64,000 bases of DNA from CBDUVZ01 sp965370805 (GTDB taxonomy: Bacteria; Hydrothermota; Tepidihabitantia; Tepidihabitantales; Tepidihabitantaceae), in NCBI GenBank assembly GCA_965370805.1, contig CBDUVZ010000001.1, forward strand, positions 16,152-80,151. The letters are read 5' to 3'. Below are positions 42,442 through 51,386 of this stretch, in pieces. The notes beneath the pieces are model-generated. The model was not told the DNA's origin and made no database searches. It saw nothing but the letters and a program-made list of their open reading frames with translations. Within the stretch, counting starts at the first letter, position 1. Each line of letters begins with the position of its first letter. The position numbers and the translations under genes were made by a program.

Positions 42442-43890
42442 CTAGTAGGTAAGGATTATCTTCCGAACGCAGGACAGGCCGTGGTCAGGCAGCCCGAGCC
42501 GGGCGAAATAGATACCGGCGGGAAGCGAAGGCTGGTCGTGGCTGGCTGGCCAGCCGACTGAATAGCGGCCGGCCGGTCTATCAGCGTCCACTAAAGGAGA
42601 GACTATCCTGCCGGAAGCATCATAGACGTTGAGTCTAACCCTGGCCGGGAATGGAAGTTCGTAGTCCAGACGCGAGTCGCCGACAATCGGGTTGCGTCGA
42701 ATCTGAAGTCCGAGCATTGCAGGATATGGTTGCGCCAAGTCGTCGACAACACCCAGGGGGTGATCGGCGTAGCTGAAATATAGCAACCCCCGTTCACCTG
42801 AGAGTAGATAAGTCCAGACAACCCATATCCGATTGCAGGATACTGCAACCGCTCCGTACCCGCCCATCTGGGAGTCTGCAACCACAATGCTGGGTTCACT
42901 CCAGTTGGAACCATCGTAGTAGCGGACGGATAGCTCTGTATTTATCCCACGCTGTCTGCTCCAAAGAACCCATATCCAGCCGTGTGGGTCAGCGCATATT
43001 GAGGGGTGTCCGGCATCGCTGGTGCTGAGCCGGACCGAATCTGTCCATCCCGAACTATCGTGTCGGGCGCAGTAGATATCCTGGTCTCGGTTCCACGCAA
43101 CCCACACGGTACCTGATGTGTCGTGGCACAGAGACGGTTCGATGTCCGATACCTCGTCAACGAAGAATACGGGTTCAGGTGGGCTCCAGGTATCTCCATT
43201 CCAGGTGCTGGAATACACATTGAGGTTAACCGGGTCATAAGAGCATGACCATGCGGCCCTGGGCCTCGAACTGGGGGGGACTGTAATGACCGGAGAGAGG
43301 AGGACGCCGTAGTTCTGAAATACAGTAACAGTTGAAGGGGAATTCCAGGAATCGGCGACGCCATGCGAGGCAAGCAGCGGTGCTTCGTGTGCAAGAGTGG
43401 CCTTGCGCCAGATTGCCCAGATGCCTTCTTCCGGGTCGGGCGCGATGCCAAGTTCATGGCCCCACTCAGCAGTGTCTCTGGTTATGGGCATCGGGCAGGT
43501 CCAGGTATCCGCTTCACGGTGGCTGAACAGGAGATAGCATGAGTCCGGCCAGTTATCATGTGTCCAGACCAACCATGGGCGGTGTTCACAGTCGACCGCT
43601 ACCTTCGCATTGCCAATGAAAAGCCAGGAGTCGCTGGCGACCGTTTCCGGTGGAAGCCAGTGGTCGTCACCGTAACGGCAGGCTCTAATTTGACGATACC
43701 CGGTTTCTTGGTCCTCGCACCAGCAGACCCAGAGGGTGGTGTCGCGGCCGGCCAGTGCGAATCCGCATTGCCACAGCGGTGTGACGGTGTCCGGTGCGAC
43801 CGGTTCAGGAGTGGACCATTGGAGATCGAGACCAGTTCCGAGGTTTGCAGACAAAGTGAGCAGGAAAAGGACAGGAGCAAGCCTGGTCAC
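42442..43890 (-). CDS. Secreted beta-propeller-like protein with sorting domain
   Basis: I place the start at the GTG at 43890 (signal peptide TRLAPVLFLLTLSANLG); the frame opens to 43974, but that part overlaps the sorting-domain remnant upstream. About eight W-rich repeats follow (WLVWTHDNWPDSCYLLFSHR, RAAWSCSYDPVNLNVYSS, VWVAWNRDQDIYCARHDSSG). The C-terminus is a FlgD-like sorting domain: LDYELPFPARVRLNVYDASG, then LPAGIYFARLGL. Base use is less GC-rich than in neighbours. Function unknown. Confidence 0.75.
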   Translation of the reverse strand: MTRLAPVLFLLTLSANLGTGLDLQWSTPEPVAPDTVTPLWQCGFALAGRDTTLWVCWCEDQETGYRQIRACRYGDDHWLPPETVASDSWLFIGNAKVAVDCEHRPWLVWTHDNWPDSCYLLFSHREADTWTCPMPITRDTAEWGHELGIAPDPEEGIWAIWRKATLAHEAPLLASHGVADSWNSPSTVTVFQNYGVLLSPVITVPPSSRPRAAWSCSYDPVNLNVYSSTWNGDTWSPPEPVFFVDEVSDIEPSLCHDTSGTVWVAWNRDQDIYCARHDSSGWTDSVRLSTSDAGHPSICADPHGWIWVLWSRQRGINTELSVRYYDGSNWSEPSIVVADSQMGGYGAVAVSCNRIWVVWTYLLSGERGLLYFSYADHPLGVVDDLAQPYPAMLGLQIRRNPIVGDSRLDYELPFPARVRLNVYDASGRIVSPLVDADRPAGRYSVGWPASHDQPSLPAGIYFARLGLPDHGLSCVRKIILTY

Positions 43891-44071
43891 CGGTCCGATT
43901 CCAACTGAGACGATGCGTGCCAGCTTCCTGATAACGGGAGAAGAAGACCCCGACCAGCCTTCCGGTGAGGTCATGAGCTGCGATTCTCACGCGGCTGGGA
44001 GAGTCCGGTTGGTAGTGAAGAATGATACCGCCGGGCAGGTCGACCAGCCGAACACGATTTCCGGTCTGCAC
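43891..44071 (-). pseudogene. Orphan sorting-domain remnant
   Basis: A minus-strand frame from 44071 encodes VRLVDLPGGIILHYQPDSPS, RVRIAAHDLTGRLVGVFFSR and AGTHRLSWNR, the core of a FlgD/Por-type C-terminal domain (compare VRLNVYDASGR...VGW in the next gene). It has no upstream cargo, no terminal GIYF motif, and runs out of frame into the next gene's signal-peptide region. Probably the residue of a deleted tandem paralogue. Confidence 0.55.
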
Positions 44072-44255
44072 GGTCGAGGCTGACTGGCGGCCTTTGCGTC
44101 ATACTTATTGGTTCAGTATTTGTAGAACGCGCGACGAGGCTTCCCGTTTTTGTTTTCGCCGACAGAGAAGTAGAGACATGGATGAGGCAATTCCGGTTCG
44201 TTGGGAGTATGTCGGGGATAGGCACATTGTCAAGCACAGCCGGGGTTGTCCGTCC

Positions 44256-44284
44256 TTGACCTGGGCGCATCTATCCTGCATAGT
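44256..44284 (+). promoter_or_regulatory. Possible promoter of the RseC-like gene
   Basis: TTGACC, 17 bp, CATAGT; 10 bp to the ATG at 44295, no SD. Confidence 0.45.
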
Positions 44285-44294
44285 CAGAGAGCAT

Positions 44295-44780
44295 ATGGAA
44301 GAAACCGGCAGAGTTGTGACGGCCTGTGGCGACCGGGCCGAGGTCGAAGTCACACCCGGCGGGGCGTGCGACCGGTGCGGGGCGTCCGGGTTCTGCACTT
44401 GGACCGGGAGGAAGGCCAAGCTGGTAACGGCGCTGAACCGGGCCGGTGCCGCAGCGGGTGATTCGGTGACGGTCAGGACCGCGGACCGGGGACGCTCGCT
44501 TTCAGCCTTGCTGGTCTTCGGCCTGCCGGGGTTGCTGATGGCCGGCGGGGTCGTGCTCGGCAGCCTGCTGTGGAGCGACACGTGGGGCGCGGTGCTTGCG
44601 GGTATGGGCCTGCTGGCAGCGCTGGTGGTGCTCAAGATTGTTGACGCCGGCGCGAGTCGGTCGGGCAGAATGCTGCCGGTCGTGGTCCGGAAGAGAGATA
44701 GTGAAGCGAACAAAGGAGTCAGTGATGCGAACAACTGCAGTGGCGATACTGGCCGGGGTGTTGATGATGACGTGCGGTGA
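44295..44780 (+). CDS. RseC/MucC-like (SoxR-reducing) membrane protein
   Basis: The frame is open from 44022, but the RseC fold starts at MEETGRVVTACGDRAEVEV (44295; 161 residues). The cysteine cluster CDRCGASGFC follows, then two membrane helices (ALLVFGLPGLLMAGGVVLGS, AVLAGMGLLAALVVLKIV). RseC proteins affect sigmaE signalling or reduce SoxR's iron-sulphur cluster through the Rsx complex. The last 19 codons overlap the next gene, and the tail (GVSDANNCSGDTGRGVDDD) looks unconserved. An ECF sigma gene lies 0.9 kb downstream. Confidence 0.82.
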   Translation: MEETGRVVTACGDRAEVEVTPGGACDRCGASGFCTWTGRKAKLVTALNRAGAAAGDSVTVRTADRGRSLSALLVFGLPGLLMAGGVVLGSLLWSDTWGAVLAGMGLLAALVVLKIVDAGASRSGRMLPVVVRKRDSEANKGVSDANNCSGDTGRGVDDDVR

Positions 44781-45639
44781 TACCGGGCCTGATTTCAGCA
44801 ATCTCGAGCACGGCGAGAAGAACTACTGGCATGACGTCAAGTTCGTTCCGGATACCACCGACCCGGATGGGGAACGGGGCAAGTGGATGGGGTGGTTCCG
44901 TCACGACGTTGTCGATGCGTCCCGGCTCGATGCCGGTGTCATCCGGGCGCGGGTCGATGGTAAGTGGCAGGAGTTCGAGACGGTTGACCTGCCCGAGGAT
45001 TTCCTGGAGTGGAACTTCAGGAGCCGGCGCAAGCAACTGGCGGCATTCCGGGAGATGTTCGAGACGAAGCAGATGAAGGCCCCGGTGCTCTCGGGTCCGC
45101 ACGACGGAATCGTGGCCAGCCACGGCACGAAGCGCAAGGACAGCTACTTCACCGTCAACAACGCGGTCAAGGGAGTCGGCTGGCTGCCGAAGCCCGAGAA
45201 GCTGCCGGAGATAGTCGAGCTGCTCGAGCGAACCTGGGACGACCCGATGCCGACCAAGCTGGCGACGCTTGAAAGCCTGTACGACCGGGGCCGGGAGATA
45301 CTCGACCTGCGGAAGCAGAGTTCACTGGAGCTGTACGCCCGGCCGAACTTCGAGACCCATACTTTCCTGAACCAGATGGAGGACCCGGGCGTGGCGCTGG
45401 TTTTCCTCGACCTGCCCGAGTCGTTCGAGTTGCGCTGTATCGTCCAGATGCTGCACCCCGGTGACCCGAAACTGACCGATTACGAACGGCAGGTTGTGGA
45501 ATACATCAATATGGTCCATGACTACTTCCACGGCCGGATGCCCTGGAAGTCGATTGGCGTCATCTACCACGTCGTGCAGGTGTTCGACAATTCGCCCCCG
45601 AAAGGCAGGGGCCGGCGGGTCGTGCCGCCATTGCCCTGA
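44725..45639 (+). CDS. Lipoprotein of unknown function
   Basis: A 304-residue lipoprotein beginning at the ATG at 44725 with SD AAAGGAG; lipobox LMMTC (Cys17). The body is charged and has no family that I recognise: HDGIVASHGTKRKDSYFTVN, PMPTKLATLESLYDRGREIL and IVQMLHPGDPKLTDYERQVV. The C-terminus (MVHDYFHGRMPWKSIGVIYH) is probably amphipathic. It overlaps the RseC-like gene by 56 bp and precedes the ECF sigma gene, which has its own promoter. Confidence 0.72.
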   Translation: MRTTAVAILAGVLMMTCGDTGPDFSNLEHGEKNYWHDVKFVPDTTDPDGERGKWMGWFRHDVVDASRLDAGVIRARVDGKWQEFETVDLPEDFLEWNFRSRRKQLAAFREMFETKQMKAPVLSGPHDGIVASHGTKRKDSYFTVNNAVKGVGWLPKPEKLPEIVELLERTWDDPMPTKLATLESLYDRGREILDLRKQSSLELYARPNFETHTFLNQMEDPGVALVFLDLPESFELRCIVQMLHPGDPKLTDYERQVVEYINMVHDYFHGRMPWKSIGVIYHVVQVFDNSPPKGRGRRVVPPLP

Positions 45640-45664
45640 GGAGCGGGTCCCGAGCCCTGCCGGG

Positions 45665-45692
45665 TTGACAGCCTGCCGGAAGGCCGTATCTT
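45665..45692 (+). promoter_or_regulatory. Sigma70-like promoter, predicted leaderless ECF sigma gene
   Basis: TTGACA, 16 bp, TATCTT; 7 bp then lead to the GTG at 45700. There is no SD. Confidence 0.72.
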
Positions 45693-45699
45693 AGCGTAA

Positions 45700-46305
45700 G
45701 TGGCTAAGGGCAAACAGCTTCAGGTAGCGCCCAAAGCGTTGCCGGTTCCTGACAAGGAACTGGTGAAACGGGCGCAGGGGGGTAATGACGAGGCGTTCGA
45801 GGAACTGGTGCGTCGCTACCAGCGGAAGGTGTACAGCATTACCTACCGGCTGATGGGCAACCAGCAGGATGCCAGCGAAGCACTGCAGGATACCTTCCTG
45901 AGGGCATACCGGTTTCTGCACAAGTTTGAGTTCAAGTCCAGCTTCTACACGTGGCTGTACCGGATTGCCACCAATACGAGTCTGACGATGCTGCGCAAGC
46001 GCAAGTCGCCGGTAGTGATGTCGCTCGACGAGCCGGTCGGCGCGAACGGCGATCTGCCGCTGGAGATTCCGGACCAGAAGTACAGCCCGGAGCGACTCAT
46101 GCGCCGGCGGGACCTGGGCCGGGCCCTGCAGGAGGCGGTGGATTCCCTGCCGACCGACTACCGGTCAGTGGTCGTGCTGCGCGACCTGGAAGGACTGAGC
46201 AACGAGGAAGTCAGCAAAGTTATGAATCTGTCGGTTTCTGCGGTCAAGTCGCGGCTGCACCGCGGGCGGCTCGTATTGCGCGAGCAACTGGCAGGATACC
46301 TGTAA
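45700..46305 (+). CDS. ECF-type RNA polymerase sigma factor
   Basis: A 201-residue sigma factor with region 2 (DEAFEELVRRYQRKVYSITY, DASEALQDTFLRAYRFLHKF) and region 4 (ALQEAVDSLPTDYRSVVVLR, GLSNEEVSKVMNLSVSAVKS RLHRGR). A 20-residue Lys-rich N-terminal extension precedes region 2. The GTG start is 7 bp after a -10 box of housekeeping type, not an ECF AAC-type promoter, so it is not obviously autoregulated. The next gene, 10 bp on, encodes a zinc-finger anti-sigma. Confidence 0.93.
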   Translation: MAKGKQLQVAPKALPVPDKELVKRAQGGNDEAFEELVRRYQRKVYSITYRLMGNQQDASEALQDTFLRAYRFLHKFEFKSSFYTWLYRIATNTSLTMLRKRKSPVVMSLDEPVGANGDLPLEIPDQKYSPERLMRRRDLGRALQEAVDSLPTDYRSVVVLRDLEGLSNEEVSKVMNLSVSAVKSRLHRGRLVLREQLAGYL

Positions 46306-46315
46306 CGGAGTTATT

Positions 46316-46585
46316 ATGACGGAGAATCACCCCGAGTGCAGTGAACTCCTGGAACTGCTGGTTGACTTCATCGATGGCGAGGAGACCATTGAAGTCCGGC
46401 AGAAGATCATGGTTCACCTTGAGACCTGCGACAAGTGCTCGCGTCTGCTCTGGAGCATGAGGCGGGTAGTCGCCTATTGCCAGGCGGAGTCCAACTGCGA
46501 TATGCCGGTCCAGGTGCGCCAGCGTCTCTGGGAAGCGCTCGGCCGGGAATTCAAGGCGGGCGACCCGGACGAAACCGGGACATAG
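46316..46585 (+). CDS. Soluble ZAS-type anti-sigma factor
   Basis: An 89-residue protein with the zinc-binding anti-sigma motif HLETCDKC (H-x3-C-x2-C) after a Glu-rich helix (ELLELLVDFIDGEETIEV). It has no transmembrane segment, so it is a cytosolic ZAS protein that could sense redox state through the Cys pair, as RsrA-like proteins do. It is 10 bp downstream of the ECF sigma gene, the normal arrangement. The C-terminal half (MPVQVRQRLWEALGREF) is short and helical. Confidence 0.85.
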   Translation: MTENHPECSELLELLVDFIDGEETIEVRQKIMVHLETCDKCSRLLWSMRRVVAYCQAESNCDMPVQVRQRLWEALGREFKAGDPDETGT

Positions 46586-46625
46586 CCTGTTCCCATCCGG
46601 CCGTCCCGATGAATCCGGTCCTGCT

Positions 46626-47657
46626 GTGACCATTGCGGTGGCGCTGAGCGGAGGAGTTGATTCGTCAGTCGCCGCCGCATTACTGAAGCAGCAGGGATAC
46701 AATCTGGTCGGGCTCACGATGCTGGTTCCGGGTCAGGATCCGGCGGAAGCGCGCCGGGTTGCGGACAGTCTTTCGATACCTTACCACCTGCTCGATTTGC
46801 GCAGTACGTTTGAACGGGAAGTGGTGGACTACTTCTGCGCCGAATACGGCCGCGGCCGGACCCCGAACCCGTGCATCAGGTGCAACGAGCGGGTGAAGTT
46901 CGGAGTGTTGCTCCGAGAGGCCGGGAAGCTTGGCGCAGAGCGGTTGGCCACCGGGCACTACGCCCGGGTGACGCAGGACAAGGACGGGTTACGGCAGTTG
47001 CGCCGGGGCGCGGATGAAGCGAAGGACCAGTCGTACTTTCTCTACCGGCTCGGCCAGGAGCAGTTGGCCCGGGTTCTGATGCCGGTCGGCGGACACACCA
47101 AGGAGCAGGTGCGCGAACTGGCCCGCAGGTTTGATTTGCCGGTTGCGGAGGGCCGTGAGAGTCAGGAGATATGTTTTGTCCCGGATGACGACTATGCCGG
47201 GTTCCTGCGCGAGCGGAAGCCGGAGCTGTTTCGGCCCGGACCGGTGCTGGATACGAACGGCAAAGAAATCGGCCGCCACGACGGCATTGCGGGGTTCACC
47301 GTCGGCCAGCGTAAGGGCCTTGGAATCGCGTTCGGGGAGAGGCGGTACGTTGTCCGGATTGAGCCGGAAGCCGATGCTGTTATCCTCGGAGAGGAGAAGG
47401 ACGTCTGTTCCCGGGTTGCCGAGCTTGAGCACGTGCACTGGATTTCGGGCTGGGCTCCGGAGTCGGCATTCCGGGCGGTTGTCAGGATTCGGTCGCAGCA
47501 TCCGGGCCAGGCAGCGGTTGTGAAGCCGCTGCCGGGCGGCCGGGCCGAACTGGTATTCGACGAAGCACAGAGAGCGCTAACCCCGGGCCAGGCCGCGGTC
47601 TGCTACCAGGGCGACGTGGTGCTCGGCGGCGGCACAACCGCGGGCCCCGGGGGATGA
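46626..47657 (+). CDS. mnmA: tRNA 2-thiouridine(34) synthase MnmA
   Basis: MnmA installs 2-thiouridine at wobble position 34 of Lys, Glu and Gln tRNAs. The PP-loop motif is SGGVDSSVAAALL near the start; TPNPCIRCNERVKF holds the first catalytic Cys and ESQEICFV the second. IGRHDGIAGFTVGQRKGLGI and the C-terminal beta-barrel follow. The 343-residue length is typical. The start is a GTG at 46626. The last ~46 codons have a diverged second copy at 49411-49548. Confidence 0.95.
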   Translation: MTIAVALSGGVDSSVAAALLKQQGYNLVGLTMLVPGQDPAEARRVADSLSIPYHLLDLRSTFEREVVDYFCAEYGRGRTPNPCIRCNERVKFGVLLREAGKLGAERLATGHYARVTQDKDGLRQLRRGADEAKDQSYFLYRLGQEQLARVLMPVGGHTKEQVRELARRFDLPVAEGRESQEICFVPDDDYAGFLRERKPELFRPGPVLDTNGKEIGRHDGIAGFTVGQRKGLGIAFGERRYVVRIEPEADAVILGEEKDVCSRVAELEHVHWISGWAPESAFRAVVRIRSQHPGQAAVVKPLPGGRAELVFDEAQRALTPGQAAVCYQGDVVLGGGTTAGPGG

Positions 47658-47722
47658 ACACGGCGGGATGCCGTTACATGCTGCGTGCGGAAAAGCACTG
47701 AACTGAGTTCAAAGGAGGAACC

Positions 47723-49318
47723 ATGATTCCGTTGCTGCTTGCACTCGTATCCGTGACCGTCGACTCCAGGGTCGACTCGGTCGTCGTCTACCCGGACCAG
47801 GTCCTCGTTGTCAGGACCGCAACGGTCAGCGTGTCCGGGTCGGGCGAACTGGTCTTTTCCGGGCTCCCGGGCGGGCTCAATGACAACACCGTCCGTCTCA
47901 AGGCTCCCGGCATGCAGATCGGCGAGGTCCAGGTCATCAAGGGCTACATGGCTGAGCCGACTCCGACCGTGAAGAAGCTCGAGCAGAAGGTCAAGGGCCT
48001 CGAAGACAAACTTCAGGGACTTGACGACAAAGCCGAGATCCTGAAGGCCAAGGAGGACTTCCTGAAATCGATCAAGCTTGGGGCACCCGAACTCATTTCC
48101 AAAGAACTGCAACAGGGCAAGGTGTCTTCCGAGTCGTGGAGCAGTGCGCTGTCGTTCATGGTCAGAGAGATGGGCGAAGTGAAGGAAGGCCTGATTGGAC
48201 TCAAGCGCGACCGGGAGGCACTGGGCAAGGAGCTCGACGCCGCGCGCAGGGAATACAACGACGCCCGGGCAGCGATTGAGAACCGCAAGGAAGTCCGCTT
48301 CGAATACGATGCCGCCGCCGGCACCTACGACGTGCGGCTGGCGTATGTCATCGGCTACGGTGCAAGCTGGGCTCCGTACTACGAACTCCGCGCCCGCCCG
48401 GAAAAGGACAAGGTCGGGTTTTCCTACTACTGCAAGCTGTCGCAGCGCACCGGCGAGGACTGGAGCCGGGTCAAGGTCGTCCTTTCCACTTCGCGGCCGG
48501 TGCTGGGTCTTGTGGCCCCAACGCCGAATCCCTGGTATGTCTCCGTCTACGAAGCGCTCGCCGGCAACGCGAGGTCGAGGGGCGATTTCGACGGCCGGAT
48601 GGAGGCAGGGGCCATGGCCCCGGAAGCCGAGGCGCAGCAGGTCGTCTACGATGAAGTGGCTGCGGTGGAGACCGGCATCTCGCTCCAGTACGTGATTCCG
48701 GGCCGGGTCAGCCTCAGCAGCGGTGAGCCGGCCAAGAAGCTGATGCTGCGGGAGTCCGAGCTGTCGGCCGAATACGGGTACTACACACTGCCGCGTGCGT
48801 CTGCGCAGGCTTTCCTGCAGGGCAAGCTCGTCAACACGACGCCGTTCGTCCTGCTGGCGGGTCCGGCGAATACCTACGTCGGTGACGAATACACCGGTTC
48901 CACCTATCTTCAGTCCGTCGCCCCGGGTGAGACGACCGAAGTCAGCTTCGGCGTCGACGAACGGGTCAAGGTCACGCGAGAACTGGTCAAGAGCTTCCGG
49001 TCCAGGTCCGGTCTGTTCTCCAAGACCGAAAAGGACCAGCTCGTCTACAGGACCGTCATTCAGAACTACCATCCCAAGCTGATCGAGATCGAGGTCGTCG
49101 AGCAGGTCCCGGTGTCCCAGCAGAAGGACGTCGGCGTCAAGGTCAACAGGGTCGAGCCCAGGTGGCTCGAACACGACAAGGATGCCGGTACCTATACCTG
49201 GCGACCGGTGCTGAAGTCGGGTGAGAGGTTCGAAATCGAAGTCGACTTCACGGTCTCGCACCCACCCCTTGCCGCTTCCGGCGGACATCCGGCCATGGAG
49301 ATGAAAGGACTCTTCTAG
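47723..49318 (+). CDS. DUF4139 protein, paralogue 1
   Basis: A 531-residue protein: short hydrophobic N-terminus (MIPLLLALVSVTVDS), DUF4140-type N-terminal domain (VVVYPDQVLVVRTATVSVSG), a coiled coil at residues ~90-190 (KKLEQKVKGLEDKLQGL, LDAARREYNDARAAIENR), then the DUF4139 domain (YVIGYGASWAPYYELRA, GEDWSRVKVVLSTSRP, ETGISLQYVIPGRVSL, ETTEVSFGVDERVKVTREL). DUF4139/MucI-like proteins are poorly characterised. SD AAAGGAGG. It is the first of three tandem copies and ends HPAMEMKGLF. Confidence 0.88.
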   Translation: MIPLLLALVSVTVDSRVDSVVVYPDQVLVVRTATVSVSGSGELVFSGLPGGLNDNTVRLKAPGMQIGEVQVIKGYMAEPTPTVKKLEQKVKGLEDKLQGLDDKAEILKAKEDFLKSIKLGAPELISKELQQGKVSSESWSSALSFMVREMGEVKEGLIGLKRDREALGKELDAARREYNDARAAIENRKEVRFEYDAAAGTYDVRLAYVIGYGASWAPYYELRARPEKDKVGFSYYCKLSQRTGEDWSRVKVVLSTSRPVLGLVAPTPNPWYVSVYEALAGNARSRGDFDGRMEAGAMAPEAEAQQVVYDEVAAVETGISLQYVIPGRVSLSSGEPAKKLMLRESELSAEYGYYTLPRASAQAFLQGKLVNTTPFVLLAGPANTYVGDEYTGSTYLQSVAPGETTEVSFGVDERVKVTRELVKSFRSRSGLFSKTEKDQLVYRTVIQNYHPKLIEIEVVEQVPVSQQKDVGVKVNRVEPRWLEHDKDAGTYTWRPVLKSGERFEIEVDFTVSHPPLAASGGHPAMEMKGLF

Positions 49319-49332
49319 CCGCGGTATTGTCA

Positions 49333-49361
49333 GGCGGGACGGGTTGCACATCCGTCCCGCC
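49333..49361 (+). terminator. Hairpin after DUF4139 paralogue 1
   Basis: GGCGGGACGG pairs perfectly with CCGTCCCGCC over a 9-base loop. There is no T tract. A TTGCAC/TATGCT promoter-like pair overlaps it. Confidence 0.5.
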
Positions 49362-49410
49362 TGCTGTATGCTGGGCGTTGTGAGTCAGGTCACGATTGTC
49401 GGTGTCGGCT

Positions 49411-49548
49411 GTGAAGCTGCTGCAGGGCGGCCGGGCTGAATCGGTATTCGATGAAGCAGAGAAAGCGATAACCCCGGGCCAGGCCACGGTCGGCTGTCAA
49501 GGCGACGTGATTCGCGGCGGGGTAATCGCGCGGGCCCGGCAGGGATGA
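49411..49548 (+). pseudogene. mnmA: Remnant of the mnmA 3' end
   Basis: Frame VKLLQGGRAESVFDEAEKAI followed by TPGQATVGCQGDVIRGG aligns to the mnmA terminus VKPLPGGRAELVFDEAQRAL, TPGQAAVCYQGDVVLGG. It ends at a TGA at 49546, corresponding to the mnmA stop. No upstream mnmA sequence is present. It lies in the same position before DUF4139 paralogue 2 as mnmA's end does before paralogue 1. Confidence 0.8.
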
Positions 49549-49596
49549 TGCGGCCGGGCTTGCGGTGGATGATGTAAACAAGCCAAAGGAGGAGCA

Positions 49597-51240
49597 ATGG
49601 TCCTACTACTGATGGCACTGGTCGGTCTGACTGTCGATTCCCGGGTGGATTCGGTTGTCGTCTACCCGAACCAGGTGATGGTTGTGCGTTCGGCCGAGGT
49701 TACGGTCAGCGGCCCGGGCGAGGTCGTGTTTGAGGACCTGCCCGGGGCCCTGCAGGACAACTCGGTGCGGATCAAGGCACCGGGAATGAGAATCGGTGAA
49801 GTGCAGGTCGAGCGCGGGTACATCGATGAGCCGACGCCGATGGTGAAGAAGCTGAAGGAACGGGTCGAGGAACTGGAACTGGAACTCCGGGAATTGGCCA
49901 ACGAGCGCGAAGTGCTCAAGGCCAAGGAGAAGTTCCTGGAATCGATCCGGCTCGGCGCGCCGGAGCTGATTTCCAAAGAGTTGCAGCAGGGCAAAGTGTC
50001 GAGCGAGTCCTGGCGCAGCGCGCTTTCGTTCATGGCTGGCGAACTGGGCAAGGTGAAAGAAGGGCTGCTCGACCTTGAGCACGAAGTCAAAGAAACCCAG
50101 GAACTGCTTGAGGCTGCCCGGCGGGAATACAACGCGGCCCGGGCCCGGATTGAGAACCGCAAGGACGTGAGCTTCAATTTCTCGGCCCGGGCCGGGACGT
50201 ACCAGGTGAAACTGGGATACGTCATCGGGCACAGCGCGGGCTGGGTGCCCTACTATGAACTGAGAGCAAGGCCGGACAAGGGCAAGGTCGAGTTGACCTA
50301 CTTCGCCAAACTGTCCCAGAGCACGGGCGAGGACTGGGACCGGGTGAAAGTGGTGCTTTCCACGACCAGGCCCGCGGTGGTGGTCACCGCGCCTGAGCCC
50401 AAGCCCTGGTATCTGAGCCTGGTGGACTTGTACGCGTACCGGGCCAATAAGCAGGCGGCGCAGAGGAAGGTGCTTGGCGCAGACCAGAAGGGCGTGGTGC
50501 AGCGCATGATCATCGACGACGAGTTCGCAAGACTACCGGTCGAGGACATGTCGGATCTGAGCGGGATGCAGGGCGGCGTCGCAACACGAAGGCCGCCGCC
50601 GGTCCTGGTCGAGGAAACCGGCATTTCACTTCAGTACGTTGTGCCGGGACGGGTGTCCCTGAAGAGCGGGGAACCGCTCAAGAAGCTGCAACTACGTGAA
50701 GCCGGGCTTGACGTTGAGTTCGGATACTTCTGCGTTCCTCGCGTGAAGCAGCAGGCATTCCTGACCGGCAGGATGGTGAACACGACCGACTTCGTTCTCC
50801 TGGACGGGGAGGCGAGCACTTATGTCGGGGACGAGTTCACCGGTACGACCTGGCTGGATGCGGCCGCGCCCCAGGAATCGACCGAAGTCAGCTTTGGCAT
50901 CGACGAGCGGGTCAAAGTGCAGCGGGAGCTGGTCAAGAGCTTCAAGTCCACCGGCGGGCTGTTCTCCAAGACCGAGAAGCTGCAGTTCTGGTACAGAACC
51001 ACGGTCGAGAATTTCCACCCCGAGTCGATGGAAATCAGGATTGTGGAACTGACCCCGGTCTCGAAGCAGAAGGAGATCAAGGTGACGGTCGGCCGGGTGG
51101 AGCCGAAGCCGGATAAGTATGAGAAGGAGAAGGGCTTCCGCACCTGGAAACGGACAATCGAGCCCCAGGGCAAGCTCGAGCTGGAGATTGAGTTCACAGT
51201 TGAGTATCCGCCAAACAAGCGCGTGCAGGGGTTGTTCTAG
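49597..51240 (+). CDS. DUF4139 protein, paralogue 2
   Basis: A 547-residue protein with the same architecture as paralogue 1: VVVYPNQVMVVRSAEVTVSG, GAPELISKELQQGKVSSESW, a coiled coil (VEELELELRELANEREVLK), and DUF4139 motifs YVIGHSAGWVPYYELRA, ETGISLQYVVPGRVSLKSG. A variable insert (residues ~275-340, DEFARLPVEDMSDLSGMQGG) differs from the other copies and is where the three paralogues diverge most. SD AAAGGAGG. It ends KRVQGLF, close to the QGLF/QGLY ends of the others. Confidence 0.88.
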   Translation: MVLLLMALVGLTVDSRVDSVVVYPNQVMVVRSAEVTVSGPGEVVFEDLPGALQDNSVRIKAPGMRIGEVQVERGYIDEPTPMVKKLKERVEELELELRELANEREVLKAKEKFLESIRLGAPELISKELQQGKVSSESWRSALSFMAGELGKVKEGLLDLEHEVKETQELLEAARREYNAARARIENRKDVSFNFSARAGTYQVKLGYVIGHSAGWVPYYELRARPDKGKVELTYFAKLSQSTGEDWDRVKVVLSTTRPAVVVTAPEPKPWYLSLVDLYAYRANKQAAQRKVLGADQKGVVQRMIIDDEFARLPVEDMSDLSGMQGGVATRRPPPVLVEETGISLQYVVPGRVSLKSGEPLKKLQLREAGLDVEFGYFCVPRVKQQAFLTGRMVNTTDFVLLDGEASTYVGDEFTGTTWLDAAAPQESTEVSFGIDERVKVQRELVKSFKSTGGLFSKTEKLQFWYRTTVENFHPESMEIRIVELTPVSKQKEIKVTVGRVEPKPDKYEKEKGFRTWKRTIEPQGKLELEIEFTVEYPPNKRVQGLF

Positions 51241-51259
51241 GACCGGCTGCATGGCATCG

Positions 51260-51285
51260 GGCGGGGCCTTCGGGCCCCGCCTTTT
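51260..51285 (+). terminator. Intrinsic terminator after DUF4139 paralogue 2
   Basis: GGCGGGGCC pairs with GGCCCCGCC around a TTCG tetraloop, followed by TTTT. A near-classical rho-independent terminator. Confidence 0.85.
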
Positions 51286-51386
51286 CGTTCGGGCGTTTGA
51301 AGTCGGGACCGCACCGGGTGGAATGAATCGGCCGGGCCGGGTGTATCTGGTTATGTCGAGAACAGTCTGAACCATAAGGAGGAGTA

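Noticed and set aside
47603..49351. 582-residue minus-strand frame
   Set aside because: Antisense shadow of DUF4139 paralogue 1, caused by high GC at third positions; no motifs.
49380..49440. 19-codon GTG frame after a TTGCAC/TATGCT promoter-like pair
   Set aside because: The -35 lies in the loop of a hairpin and the frame is very short. It is more likely a remnant associated with the mnmA-tail duplication.
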